A stretch of 64,000 nucleotides of DNA from Pararhizobium gei (GCF_029223885.1 NZ_CP119409.1:1080001-1144000), one strand, 5' to 3'; numbered from the stretch's first letter, positions 31,842 to 42,605 are shown. Made by a program: numbers and translations. Notes: generated from the letters alone by a model not told the origin.

Positions 31842-32000
31842 GTTTTCTGCCTAAGTGTTTGATTTCATTGTTGAATTTAGCGTTGTCCACCGGCGCTGGT
31901 TGACTTTTCCCCTAAATTTGCACTACTTATTGCACAACTGAGCCCTTCGGATGTGCATTTGGCCCGTAAACTCATTGATTTGAAATTCGCTCTTGATCCT

Positions 32001-32443
32001 ATGCGCTATCTTAAGCGTCGGGGTGATAAATGGCATTATGTCCGGCGTGTGCCAAAGCATCTTTCAGTGCTCGATTCTCGCGGGCTGATTCAAACATCTC
32101 TGAAAACACGGTCACTCGACGTGGCACAGTTGCGCCGGGATGCGGCTGAACGGGCCGACGATCTTTACTGGCAGGGAATAGCCACAGAAGACGACGCCGA
32201 TGCCACCATGACCATCTACAAAGCTGCTCGTGCCCGTGCTGTGGCGATGGGGTTTGAATACAAAGCTATGTCCGACTTGACCGCGTCGGCACCATTTGAG
32301 GAAATTCTACGGCGTCTTGAGGCCCTACCAGCTCGGCCGCCGCTTCGCGACGTGATGGCATTGACCGGGAATTCCGATGAACCGGCGTTGACGGTCCGTA
32401 AGGCGATGGCGCTCTATCTGAGTGATATCGCGATCGGCGACAC
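32001..32443 (+). pseudogene. Tyrosine integrase, N-terminal fragment
   Basis: About 148 residues of a phage/ICE-type integrase, from ATG at 32001 (MRYLKRRGDKWHYVRRVP, the beta-stranded N-terminal domain of rhizobial tRNA integrases) to about YLSDIAIGD in the SAM-like core-binding domain. The catalytic domain (R...HxxR...Y) is missing. The frame continues to 33035, but from about 32443 the encoded protein is only the antisense of the convergent tape-measure gene. The break is thus a deletion junction. Confidence 0.85.
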
Positions 32444-35400
32444 CAAGGGTACCCTCGTCGAAATCCTCCTGCTTGGTCTTGCCGCCCGCCATGATCTGCG
32501 AGCCACCGCCCATCTTCTGGTTGGCCCAATTGATCAGATCCTGGACAGAGGTATTGTCCTTGATGACGGTCGGGTTCGCGGCTGTAGACGCCGGCTGAAT
32601 GATGTTCTTCGCCAGTTCTTCAGGGTTGGCGAGCAGCACCTTGATCGCATCGTTCGAACCGAGGAAATGAGCGAGATACGTGTTGCCGGGATCAGGAGCC
32701 ACGCCTGCGGCAGCAAGCCTGCTCTGGTTCTGCTTGGTCAGTTCCTCCAGGACCGGGCGTGCATAGTCCTCGTTGTAACGGTAGGCCAGTTTCTGTGCGT
32801 CGGTCAGTTGCGTGAGCGCCGGGAACAGACGGTTGAAGATCGGCAACCAGGTGCTGCCAATAAACTGGCCGATACCTTGCGCGCTCGAACCCGGCTTGTT
32901 GGTGTCGGTTTCAGGTGTCCGGCCGCCTTCGATACGAATGATGCGATCAACCACGGTCTTGCTGCTGTCCGGCAACGAGTCGAAACGCTGGCGATCAAAG
33001 GCGGTCTGCGCTGCGTTGCCAGCCGTCGCCCATAGACCGACGATCTTGGCGATCGCCTGGATATCCCCGCTGTTGAATGCAGCAACGAGACCTTCCCAGG
33101 CCGTCTTGTTGATCTCTGTGATCTCCTTAAGCTTCTTCAACTCTTCGGCGAGACCCGGGATTTTCGATTTCAGATCGTCGATCGCGTCCGTATAGGTCTT
33201 GACCGCGGCATTCTTGTCGAAGGTGCCGGTCACTTCTTCCACGGACTTCTGTAGTCCAAGCAGCACCTTGTCCGCATCGGTCGCAGTACCGGAATAAAGG
33301 CGCAGTTTGGCTTCGGAAACGGTAACGGCCTGCCCCAACTCCTCAAAACTCGGACTACCATCCTTGGCGGTGTTGATCATCCCGAGCAGTTCGAGCGCAA
33401 TACTCTTGAACTGCTCGTCTGTCGGGTTGAGCGCGATCTCGTTCAACGTCTTAGCAAGATCCTTGATCGCAGGCGCACCACGCTTCTCGACATCGTCGAG
33501 TGCAGCCGTCAACTGGTTGAGTTGTTTAATCTCAGCGGTATCGGGACCAAAATCCGAAAAGGCATATTTGAGAACGCGGCTGACGCCCTGCATGTCACCA
33601 AGCATGGCCTTGAACTGCGTGCGCAGATCCTCGGTGCTTTGGATGGCTTGAGCCAGGGTGACACTGTTGACAGCTTTCGCCCAATCGCCGGCCTTGTCCT
33701 TGGCGTTCTGATAGCCGGTTACCGTCGCCTGCAGCTGGCGCTCATGCTCGGTCAGCGCCTTCGTGGCCTGATCGACGCTCAGGAGCCAACTGCCAACGGC
33801 GAACGTGATGCCCGTGGCGATGATGCCTGGGATACCACCGAACACTGCCAGGAAGCCACGGGCGAGCGTGCCGACGCTCAGGAGCACCGTGCGCAGCAAA
33901 CCTATGCTGTTCGCCAGGCCCACGACGCCGACATGAGCAAGAGCCGTCTGACTGGTGGATGCAAGCAGACCTTGGCGATAGGTGCCGAGAGCCCCAGATA
34001 CCTGACCAAGGCCACGGGCAAGAACCGTTTGTGACTGCGCGGCTGCCTGCGTCATTGGCCCGATGAGCGTGACCTGACGATTGAAAGCGCCCATCTGCCG
34101 ACTGGTGGCTACGACGCGCACCGATACCGACGAAGATTTCCCCGAGTTTGATCGCAGCGAACAGCTTGGCCGCAAACGTCATCTCGTCGAAATACTCAGG
34201 CACCTCCGCCAGGATCTGCAGGAACTTGCCGATCAGCACCCCGAGATTGGTAAAAGTCTCCTGACCCTCAATGCTCTTCGAGAACTCGTCGAAGGATTGC
34301 AGCGCGAGACGCAGACCGGGCACCAAGCCGTTGGCAATCGTAAGATTGGCGCTGAAGATATTGTTCTCGAAACGACCAAGGTCTGTTGTGGCAGTATCGA
34401 GCGCGGCCGGCAACTGCGAGCCGTAGATCGACGTCATCTGCCGCGCAACTTTTAGGAAATTGTCACGGGTGGAGAAAACTTCACCCGCTTCCATCAACTT
34501 CAGAAACTCAGATGTACTTTTGCCAAGTGCGTCGGAGAACAGTTTCAAAGCACCTGGGAACGCCTCACCAAGCTGTTGAACAACCTCCTGACTCTGGATC
34601 TTCCCCTTATTCAACATTTGCGTGAATGCGAGGAAGACGCGCGATGTCTGTTCAGTCGAAAGCTTGTTAACGCGCGCCGCCTCGGCGATGGACAGGAACA
34701 CTTCCCGCGTTTCACCCGTCGCGAAATCGCTGGCCTTGGCGGCCACAGCAAACTTACCGTATTCCTCACCAAGCGTTGCGAAGCTCACACCGAGGCGGTC
34801 AGCCTGTTCGCGCAGGAATCCAATCTCGATCGCAACCTTGGCAGTGTCTTGCTGGAAGACGGAACCGAGTCGGCTCTGCACGGCTTCCAGGGTCTTGTAA
34901 GCATCGATTGCGCCACCGACCTGACCAATCACAGCCTGAAAGCCGATATAACTGGCCGTCAGCGACAGCACCTCGCCGCGCAGGCGCTGGATCAGCGACA
35001 ACGACTGCCGCGAGTTCGATGCCATGGTGAGCAGCGAGGTGTTGAAAGCATTCGTCTGTCCGGCAGCCGATCCCGCGGCCTGACCTGTGCCGCGGACGGC
35101 CGGCGCCAGTTGCCGTTGTGCGTTCGAGGCGTTGGCGGCCGAGGAAGCGATCTGGCTGTTGGCTGCTGCCATTGACGACGCGCCGGCACGCATGGCCGTT
35201 GCACCCTGACTGAATGCAAGGAAGGTGGACTTCGAAGATCCCTGCAGCTTCTGCAGCGCCGCGCGCTGAGCCTCGTAGGCATCAGACGCCTGTCGAGCGC
35301 GTGCCTGAGCACGACCGAACTCGGCACCCAGTTCCTCGGTCGGCGCGTCAGCCGCCTTGATCTCTTGCGCGAGCGTCTTGACGGCAGCCTGAGACGTCAC

Positions 35401-36426
35401 CCATTCCTTACGCGCTTCAAGCATCGCACGGCGCTGACCCTCGATCGTTTTCGTGTCGATCGGCAAGCCTGCAGAAGTGGTGCGTGGTCCGGCCGTTGCT
35501 GTATTGCTGGACGCAAGCGCGTCGATACGGGCCTTTGCAGCCGCCAGGTTCGCAGCCATGCGGATCGCCGTGGCACTGACCTGTTCCTGCGTCAGACCAA
35601 CAGTGCCAAGGGCCTTCGAGGCGTTGTCCGCGCCGACCTTCATATCTGTCAAGGCGGCTGAAGCGCGTGCAGTCGTTTCGCGTTCTTCGGCAAGAGCGGC
35701 TGTCGCGCGCTCAGTCTCGTGGGCAAGAGAACGCTGAAGGGATCCGGCTTCCGAGACTTGGGGTTTCAATTCCTTGACTGCTGCGGTCGATTCCTTGACG
35801 ACAGTCTCGTATTTCGCAACCTCGGCATTCACCTGAGCCTGAATGGTTTTCGCTGAAACCAATGCGGAAGCAATACCCGCGCCTTCTGTCGCTTGCTCGG
35901 CAGTCGGCACGGTGTGAATCGAAACACGATTTTTACCACGTCCCTGAGTGAAGAGAGCTTTGTTGTACCGTTCTTGCGCAACTTCTGCGTCACGAACCAG
36001 TTTATTCGCGATCTGCTGCTGAGCGTTGTTGTCTTTCAGCGATGCCTTGTTTGCAGCCAGGGCGGCTTCTTCGGCAGCCAGGGCAGCTTTGAGCCGGTTG
36101 GCGGCTGCAGCAGCCTCGTCGCTGCGTTTCGTCAGTTTCTGGACTTCATCCGTGCTGTCGGCAACGGACTTCTCCATGCGCGTGACAGCGGCTGACGCCT
36201 TGTCGAGTTCTGCGGCGATCTTGCCAACAGACTTGAGGCGATCAACCTCGCGCTGGAATTTCGTGACATCATCGGTCAGACCACCAAGGGCAGCCGAGGT
36301 TTTTCCGGCACCCTTGGCGAGTTCATCCTGTTCGACCTTGTATTTGCGAATCGCCTTGGCGACGTCGTCGATCTGCTTCGACGCCTTGTCTCTGGCCTTA
36401 ATGACGACGTCGATATCTTTACCCAT
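32443..36426 (-). pseudogene. Phage tail tape-measure protein (frameshifted, 3' end lost)
   Basis: Originally about 1330 codons. The first frame (36426 to about 34115) starts MGKDIDVVIKARDKASKQID, has long coiled coil rich in Ala, Glu and Lys, then the tape-measure N-terminal domain about residues 520-720 (LREQADRLGVSFATLGEEYG, TREVFLSIAEAARV, LGEAFPGALKLFSDALG). After IFVGIGAR the sense shifts by one base into the frame running 34130 to 32443, with a hydrophobic helix segment and a lytic-transglycosylase-like domain (IIRIEGG, AQGIGQFIGSTWLPIF). The C-terminus stops at the junction with the integrase fragment. At least two lesions, so not functional as one protein. Confidence 0.85.
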
Positions 36427-36438
36427 CAGAGTTTTCCA

Positions 36439-36858
36439 TTAATTTCGAGAAAGATTGCCTGACGCAGAAGCGCTGGTCGGTGCGGCCACTGCTATGACCC
36501 GTTCAATGATGTGATTGCCGATTTCCAGGAAATTCCAGCCGGGGTACGTTTTCGCGGCAACCTGTTGAATCCCGACTGCGAGCTGAAAAAATCCCCAATT
36601 TTCGACGGTCTCACGAGGCCGATCAGTCCCGGTGGCGACGAAAGCAACCACCAGAGGGCGAGCGTTGCCGAGCAACAGTTCGGTGATCTTCTCAGCTGCG
36701 CGTTCCTTCACTTTGAGGCCGGAAGGATCGACAATAAAGCATTCGTCCAGGATGTTCGCAATTGATTCTGGATCGAATTCCTGAATTAGCCCATCGAGTT
36801 CATCTTGAGTTATGGCTCGTGCAGATAATTCCGCTTTTTTCTCATGTAGTTCGTTCAT
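36439..36858 (-). CDS. Unknown protein upstream of tape-measure gene, possible tail assembly chaperone
   Basis: 139 residues, 12 bp upstream of the tape-measure start. Acidic N-terminal half (ITQDELDGLIQEFDPES), then KVKERAAEKITELLLG and a mixed C-terminus. In tailed phages the gene directly before the tape measure is usually a tail assembly chaperone, often read by frameshift. Position supports that role, sequence alone does not prove it. Confidence 0.6.
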   Translation of the reverse strand: MNELHEKKAELSARAITQDELDGLIQEFDPESIANILDECFIVDPSGLKVKERAAEKITELLLGNARPLVVAFVATGTDRPRETVENWGFFQLAVGIQQVAAKTYPGWNFLEIGNHIIERVIAVAAPTSASASGNLSRN

Positions 36859-36957
36859 TTCTATTCAACCTTTTGTTGACACAGTGCAGGTAATTCGTAA
36901 ATGGAGATTACAAGACTTCATATAGTTAGTGGAGTCCGGATTATGCTGTTTCGTAGT

Positions 36958-39432
36958 TCATATTTCCAGGTCGCTGTGCTGTGCGACTGGAGCGGCAACC
37001 ATGGCGAAATCTCGTGAGTCGTCTGGCCAGATGAGCTGCGATCCAAGCATCTGTTCGAACTCAGCGCGGGCCGTGCCGAGGGATGGGATGACAAATGTGT
37101 TGCTGCGCCTGATACCGTCCCGAGGACGGCTTACCGCCAAGCTGGAGAGCATCAATCTGAGGCGCCTACTGAACTCGATCGAATTCAGCTCTTGCCCGTC
37201 GAACCGACGGGAGTGCAACCAACGGCTATAGCCATCGCGGAATTCGATTTTGTCGACATTTACGGAGCTGAATGCCCACTGCTCTTCGGTGACGCCAGCA
37301 AATTTCATCGAACCATGCTGCAGCACCCCATGCCACCAGCGCTCTACATTCTTCAGTCCCTCGATCTTCTGCTCGGCCAGGGCGTCGGTGTTCGGCACGT
37401 CGCGCACCTGGAAACCGGTAAGGTCGTAGTTCATCAGGAAGTCGAGCAGGGCCTCACGGCCGCCGTGGGTCATCTCGTGTCGCAGGGCGGCGAAATACTT
37501 GTGGTCGTTACGGCGTCTGTCGGAGACATTGACGACGAAAAACCGCCCTTCGTCCTCGGTCGCTGGAATCACCCAACGCTCGTTCGATGACATGAATAGG
37601 CGCAGGACGGACTTGATTGGGAAGGCGTTCATGCCCTTGGGCTCGATCATCACGTCGTTCGAGGTAATGAGGTACTTGAGCGCGCCTTCCTGGCGCTTGT
37701 CGCCGGCCCAAAAACCTTCCTGCATGTGGACCAGTAGGCATCGCTCCTGGTGGCCGTTGAACTTGCCCGTAAGCTGCTCCTGGTTGCCCACGGTTATGTA
37801 GTGATTGAAGAAAAGGCCACCGACGTATTCGAAAACGGTGTCCTTGCCGATTCGCTTCTTGCCCTTGGCGATTATCGCCACACCCGGCTTTTCCTCCGGT
37901 TTCTGGATCATGTGCGCGAGCCATCCGAGGATATAGAGGTAGTGCTCTTCGTTCCCGGCACAGAAAATCTCGAACAGGTGCTTCAGGAACAGCCTGCACG
38001 ACTTGGTTCCGTCCGGTTGGACCGAGAACCCTTGCCAGTGGTTATAGGCGCCCTCGACAACCTTGTTCGGTGCGAAAACGATGCCGTTAGGGTACTGGCG
38101 TCGTGCTTTATGCTGCATCCACAACTTAGTGATTGGGACAGTCGTATCGTCTTTCGGCCGACGATCGTTCTCATAGTAATTGTGGAGATCGTTGACCGAA
38201 CCGTATGTCACGCTGCCGTTGGGATGGATGTCGATCACCACGGTCTTGCTGCTCACGCGCGCCACAGCATGCAGCTTGTTCAAGCGCACGACCCATTTTG
38301 GCGCATCGACCCCGAGCTCGAACTCGATCTCCGCTTGTTTCAATCGAATCTGTGATTTTGACGGTTTGCGAAGGACAACTGGCCCACCGAAAATGTCATC
38401 AAACATTCCAGTGGAGTAGGAACCGTCTCCGAGTTCAAGATCGTCTACCTCGGGCATTTCTTCGAAGTCGGACAGGATGCGTTCATCCCGCACTACCGCA
38501 ACGAGAGACGCAAATCTAAACGGCTTTTTGTTTTGCTTATCCTTGAAAGATTTCCACGTGCGTTCCTGGTCTTGAAAATCAAATTTTTCGCTCGTGCGTG
38601 AGTAGTAATTCCACGTTTCCAGACCCCAGATAGACCCACCAGTCTCATGGTGGATGGCCATACCTACGAGCAGCCATTGATTTCGATCTTCAAACCATTC
38701 CGCAGGGTCAAGTTGATCAAGAATCGCAATGATTTGCTCAGGGGTGTACCCTAATGGTTGAGTACGATTGGGATCAATCTCACCTTCTTCGTCAGCGTGA
38801 CCGACGACACGCTCGACGGCTTCCGAGGAAACGATTGGGCCGAAACCCAACTCCAGCATGTCGAAATCGAATTGGCGCTGCCAGGTGTAGGGAAGACTTG
38901 TGTCGGGGTGAATCGACGGTGGAATTGCGGCCTGCGAGCCGGTTCCGAGCAGGTGAAGTTCCCAATCCCACTTCTTAACTTCCCGATCCTTGACCTCGTC
39001 ATGGACCATCTGAAAGCCCGTGCTGTGGGCGAACTTGCGCGGGGAAAAATGTTTGTCGGTGAGGAAATAGAAATGCCGGCTGGCGCCACCTGAGCCTGAT
39101 ATAACGGTGGGGAATGTATTGACGTCGATCTCGGGGAAGATCTCCTTCAACCTGGCGAGCGCTTCGTCTCGGGTCGCCGGATTGCGCACGTCGAAATCTA
39201 TGATGTGGAGGAATAGATCAGCGACAACTGACCACTTACCCAAGCGGACGCCAATGTTATTGCCATCGCGGTAGTCGCGCTTCAATTGTTCAAGTGTCGA
39301 TACAGGTTTTGCGGCCCAATCGTTTCCGATCGGCCTCTTGGATTTCGGGTGCAACCAATGGAGAGCGAACCCGGCCGTGACCAGACGCTCGATTTGGCTG
39401 GAAATGTCTTTTGGCATCAACATCGGCTTCAT
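36958..39432 (-). CDS. Primase-polymerase / D5-like helicase (DUF5906-type)
   Basis: 824 residues. The N-terminal Prim-Pol domain (about 15-200) shows LHIIDFDVRN near residue 76 (acidic DxD pair) and SGSGGASRHFYF near 115. The C-terminal half carries a superfamily-3/D5-like ATPase with Walker-A-like GKKRIGKDT near residue 524, RCLLVHMQEGFWAGDKRQ and VLRLFMSSNERWVIPA. This fusion is found in phages, satellites and plasmids as the replication initiator-primase-helicase. It is intact, in contrast to the neighbouring tail gene. An iteron-like array lies 4.6 kb upstream. Confidence 0.85.
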   Translation of the reverse strand: MKPMLMPKDISSQIERLVTAGFALHWLHPKSKRPIGNDWAAKPVSTLEQLKRDYRDGNNIGVRLGKWSVVADLFLHIIDFDVRNPATRDEALARLKEIFPEIDVNTFPTVISGSGGASRHFYFLTDKHFSPRKFAHSTGFQMVHDEVKDREVKKWDWELHLLGTGSQAAIPPSIHPDTSLPYTWQRQFDFDMLELGFGPIVSSEAVERVVGHADEEGEIDPNRTQPLGYTPEQIIAILDQLDPAEWFEDRNQWLLVGMAIHHETGGSIWGLETWNYYSRTSEKFDFQDQERTWKSFKDKQNKKPFRFASLVAVVRDERILSDFEEMPEVDDLELGDGSYSTGMFDDIFGGPVVLRKPSKSQIRLKQAEIEFELGVDAPKWVVRLNKLHAVARVSSKTVVIDIHPNGSVTYGSVNDLHNYYENDRRPKDDTTVPITKLWMQHKARRQYPNGIVFAPNKVVEGAYNHWQGFSVQPDGTKSCRLFLKHLFEIFCAGNEEHYLYILGWLAHMIQKPEEKPGVAIIAKGKKRIGKDTVFEYVGGLFFNHYITVGNQEQLTGKFNGHQERCLLVHMQEGFWAGDKRQEGALKYLITSNDVMIEPKGMNAFPIKSVLRLFMSSNERWVIPATEDEGRFFVVNVSDRRRNDHKYFAALRHEMTHGGREALLDFLMNYDLTGFQVRDVPNTDALAEQKIEGLKNVERWWHGVLQHGSMKFAGVTEEQWAFSSVNVDKIEFRDGYSRWLHSRRFDGQELNSIEFSRRLRLMLSSLAVSRPRDGIRRSNTFVIPSLGTARAEFEQMLGSQLIWPDDSRDFAMVAAPVAQHSDLEI

Positions 39433-39505
39433 TTCTTATGATGTGCAAAATCCGGCCCACGTCAGCCGCGGCTGACATTTCCAAGATTGACTCGAACTGC
39501 GAAGT

Positions 39506-39838
39506 TCAGAGCGTTGGTCGCCTAGGTTTGCGGTTTTTCCCAAATAACTGAAAAGCCCGTTCCGCTCGGCACTTCAGTTTGGCATCATAGTAAATGCCAC
39601 CGCCGGCTTGGGGTTGGGCAGAGTTCCTTGAAGCCGCTTGATCGCCGGACAACCTTTTCAGCTTCCCGGCCAGGTCGAAGGCACGGTCGGACCGACTTTC
39701 GATTGGTGCTTTAGATAGGAATGCGATAGCTTTCTCGACGCTCACATCCGTTTCGAGAGCTAAGACCTTAGCGGTGCGGGGACGCTGGAGACCCTCAGGT
39801 GAACTAATGATTGCGTTAACTCGGTCGATTGCACTCAT
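39506..39838 (-). CDS. Unknown element protein
   Basis: 110 residues from MSAIDRVNAIISS. The segment SPEGLQRPRTAKVLALETDVSVEKAIAFLSKAP resembles a short helical motif seen in phage and plasmid proteins of various roles (about 25 residues, rising LA...VE.A...L pattern); it is not diagnostic. Basic C-terminus KNRKPRRPTL. Lies between the primase gene and the next unknown gene on the same strand. Confidence 0.55.
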   Translation of the reverse strand: MSAIDRVNAIISSPEGLQRPRTAKVLALETDVSVEKAIAFLSKAPIESRSDRAFDLAGKLKRLSGDQAASRNSAQPQAGGGIYYDAKLKCRAERAFQLFGKNRKPRRPTL

Positions 39839-40012
39839 CTCCAATCCCCTTTATGCTTGCGGGCATGTATCAGTTTGGTTTTATTGGATATTTTCCACGG
39901 GCCGCTACTCATCAATTTCTCCTTCTTGCCCAAATTCCGGGCAGAGTTTTGCTGCACTGAGCGGGACATTTGTCTCGCTCAGCTGAGTTATTTTCTGTCG
40001 TTATTCAGATGC

Positions 40013-40318
40013 TTAGTGGAACTGCTCTGCGGTTCTTCCGGCCGCGCACCATGCTTGTGCAGCCGGAAGCAAGTTTGGTGGGATCTGCGACTCCCGAAGC
40101 TTGGCGTAGACTGAGAAGCTCCCATCGGGCCGGATTTCCACAACGAAGCCCGCGTTGGCCGCGGCCTCGTCACCTGAGATGCGTGCAATCCAAACGCGCT
40201 TGCGGGTTTCCTCAGAGGCAAGTGACATTGCGTCGGGCTTCGTCATCCCGTCAGCAATCAGCTGCCGCGTGCGCTGCTTCCTGAACCGTGTCCAAAACGG
40301 TGTTAACTGGGAACTCAT
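40013..40318 (-). CDS. Unknown element protein
   Basis: 101 residues, basic N-terminus (TRFRKQRTRQLIADGM) and a beta-rich middle (AGFVVEIRPDGSFSVYAKL). Its ATG overlaps the stop of the upstream gene in ATGA, so the pair is translationally coupled. After it comes a 167-bp gap with an 11-bp hairpin at 39957-39982 that may be a terminator. Confidence 0.6.
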   Translation of the reverse strand: MSSQLTPFWTRFRKQRTRQLIADGMTKPDAMSLASEETRKRVWIARISGDEAAANAGFVVEIRPDGSFSVYAKLRESQIPPNLLPAAQAWCAAGRTAEQFH

Positions 40319-41355
40319 GACTGGTCCCCGATTGCATTTAATTCCGCGTCCAATGCCGCAGATGCCGCAGAGAAGCCGGGGAAGGCGGGTGGATGAGATG
40401 TGTGCTTCCAGTCGGGAAACAACGGGCTAGCCGGGACCTCCTCACGCATCATTACCAAAAATCTCCAGGCACGATCGATCATGCCGTCGCGAGAGGGAAA
40501 ATTTCGGGCGCTTTCTACAGCGAGCGCCTTTGAAAGGGGTTCCCATGCTTTGTGCAGCGCTAGTCTTGCTTCATCTAAGTGATGAGCTTGGCGAGCCAAT
40601 AGCCAAGCGGCCTCAGCCCGCCCTTCGTCAGATCGAAGGGTGACCATGACCTTCTCGATCCTGGTGGCATCATCTTCCAGGATCTTAATGGCCGCCTTGG
40701 CGCCTTGTGCCGTCTTCGCGCTTTCGCTGATGGAAGCGTCGACTGCTGTAAGTCGTGCTTTCGCATCGGAGGTTTCGGGCGCGACATCGGAGATAAAGGC
40801 CAAGGCCTCGGCGGCGTTAAGCTCAGCTCGAATTTGATCGCGCTGTTCAAGGAGGCTTTGATAGCGCGCGACCTCTGCTTTCGCAGCGCCTAATTTATAG
40901 GAGGTTCTTGTTTGCCGCTCAACTAGTTGGGAGATAGATTCCCTAGTGTGCCTGAGAAGAGTATACAGTGGCCCGAGGTCCGGTAACGCCGAACTGATGA
41001 ATTCAGTAGATCGCTCGCGATGTGTCGGGCGGTCGACCGTATACCGAGACAACAGCACAAAAGTTTTGCGTTCCGCATCGCATACGTGCCAAATTTGATC
41101 GGTCGGCCCGCCGCTCGCGACGCCAACTAGAATGCCAGGTTGCGTGAAATAGCCTTCCAGAGATGCTACATCGGTGGTGGCACCTGCCCAAGGGTTTACA
41201 CCCATGGCAGTGGGTATTGGAATGCTTACCCAGTCGTCAAACCCGTCCTGAACCGGTCCTACCCTGAAGCCCTGCGCAGAAATATACTTCGCTAACTCGT
41301 ACGAGGGTAGGCTACTCGCGTTTGCTGGAAAGTTGACGTTCGGTGTAATGTTCAT
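40315..41355 (-). CDS. Unknown element protein with coiled coil
   Basis: 346 residues from MNITPNVNFP (a 9-residue longer start is possible). N-terminal part DDWVSIPIPTAMGVNPWAG is globular; residues about 120-260 form coiled coil rich in Ala, Glu and Arg. No signal peptide or membrane span. Stop overlaps the start of the next gene by ATGA. No family recognised. Confidence 0.6.
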   Translation of the reverse strand: MNITPNVNFPANASSLPSYELAKYISAQGFRVGPVQDGFDDWVSIPIPTAMGVNPWAGATTDVASLEGYFTQPGILVGVASGGPTDQIWHVCDAERKTFVLLSRYTVDRPTHRERSTEFISSALPDLGPLYTLLRHTRESISQLVERQTRTSYKLGAAKAEVARYQSLLEQRDQIRAELNAAEALAFISDVAPETSDAKARLTAVDASISESAKTAQGAKAAIKILEDDATRIEKVMVTLRSDEGRAEAAWLLARQAHHLDEARLALHKAWEPLSKALAVESARNFPSRDGMIDRAWRFLVMMREEVPASPLFPDWKHTSHPPAFPGFSAASAALDAELNAIGDQS

Positions 41356-41409
41356 GGCTGCTCGCTCGGTTGGTGCAACCACAGCAAAGCCGATTTCTAC
41401 ACAACCTCA

Positions 41410-41481
41410 AAGCGATTCTGGCGGGCTAACCTAAATGGCCTAGTTCAGATTCCGAAGAGGGTTAGCCCGCCAGAATCGCTT
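41410..41481. repeat. Perfect 22-bp inverted repeat
   Basis: Arms 41410-41431 and 41460-41481 are exactly complementary, separated by 28 bases. It begins AAGCGATTCTGGCGGGCTAA. There is no T-run on either side, which is weak support for a classical terminator. It lies between two same-strand unknown genes. Confidence 0.85.
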
Positions 41482-41513
41482 GACTGATGTTCCGAGGAAC
41501 CAGCGAGAGCCGT

Positions 41514-42605
41514 CTACGGTAAATCAGGAATATCATCGAAGTCGCGTTGTAGTTGCGCTTCTTTCAGTAATTCTCTCTCCCTCAAATTTTTCTCATAAAC
41601 TGAAACCAATCTCGCAATGTCTAAATCTCTCTGTTCTGCTCTTTTCTCGGCTTGCTTTAATGTGCGAATTTTATTCCTGATGTCTTCAGGCGTAATATCT
41701 TTAATAAATTTCTTATCCTCGGTATCCGTGAATTTTACTTGATCTAGCCAGTACGTCAGAAAGACCGCATTTGATGGTTTCGCCGTACCGATTGACTTAG
41801 TATATTCCTTGAATTTCTCCATGAGAACTAGCTCTCTGTCCTCAGTCCAAAAAGTTCTGTCTGTCGGGTTACCGCCCAAATTCCTTTTCAAACGTATTTC
41901 GTGCGGGTTTGGGAAGGGATCGTCTGGATCATCCGGATCAGAGAATTTCTCGAATTCCAAATACTCTAGAAGGTCTTCTAAAAGCGCATCCGCGGAAACT
42001 GCGACAACCGCGCTAATCCGCGAAACACTAAATTTCTTAAACGTTAGATAAACGGCGCTGTCGATGAGCATTGACCAACGGCTTTTACGACGCAGCCGGC
42101 CACGTTCTCTTTTGCGAATTATGTCCTCAAGTTCCGCTTCTACGGCCTCGACTTGCCAGTCCCAAGATGACGGATCCTGCAACGTCTTGTTCCGTCTTTT
42201 GGCTCTGATTGGGCCCATGTAGAATTGAGTGCTCTCGTCCGCGCGGAAATCGTCACGCTCATCTTCGATTTCCTTTAGCCTCAACACTTTGGCTTGGGAT
42301 TCCTGGCTCAGTGATTGAAACACCGTCTTGCGGTCCGTCCGCTGAATCTCAAGCGTCATATGTGCCGCTGCCGAGATTGCGACGTGTTCAACTGATTTCA
42401 GCGGGAGGCCCTGCTCAAGGGAAGCCGATGCGACTTGCAAAAGCAAAAATGTCTGAGCGCGCGAGCTGTCACCACACTGTTTTTCGGCGCGTGCCAAACG
42501 CCTCAGGCAATGTCTTGTCCGATTTCCGAAAAGGCGCCAGGTCGCCTTCACTCGATCGTCGCAGTAGATCATTGCCGATTCTCCGAACGTGCCCAACCCA
42601 AGCAT
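41514..42605 (-). CDS. Unknown element protein
   Basis: 363 residues as the open frame, though the first 30 residues overlap another open frame and the true start may be an ATG further in. Very charged: KRRNKTLQ, ELEDIIRKRERGRLRRKSR, then an Asp/Pro cluster FSDPDDPDDPF, and a C-terminal helical Lys/Glu region. No motif recognised. AT content is higher than in the host genes. Confidence 0.55.
   Translation of the reverse strand: MLGLGTFGESAMIYCDDRVKATWRLFGNRTRHCLRRLARAEKQCGDSSRAQTFLLLQVASASLEQGLPLKSVEHVAISAAAHMTLEIQRTDRKTVFQSLSQESQAKVLRLKEIEDERDDFRADESTQFYMGPIRAKRRNKTLQDPSSWDWQVEAVEAELEDIIRKRERGRLRRKSRWSMLIDSAVYLTFKKFSVSRISAVVAVSADALLEDLLEYLEFEKFSDPDDPDDPFPNPHEIRLKRNLGGNPTDRTFWTEDRELVLMEKFKEYTKSIGTAKPSNAVFLTYWLDQVKFTDTEDKKFIKDITPEDIRNKIRTLKQAEKRAEQRDLDIARLVSVYEKNLRERELLKEAQLQRDFDDIPDLP

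Noticed and set aside
32444..33035. C-terminal continuation of the integrase frame
   Set aside because: From about 32443 the peptide is only the antisense reading of the tape-measure gene and has no integrase motifs.
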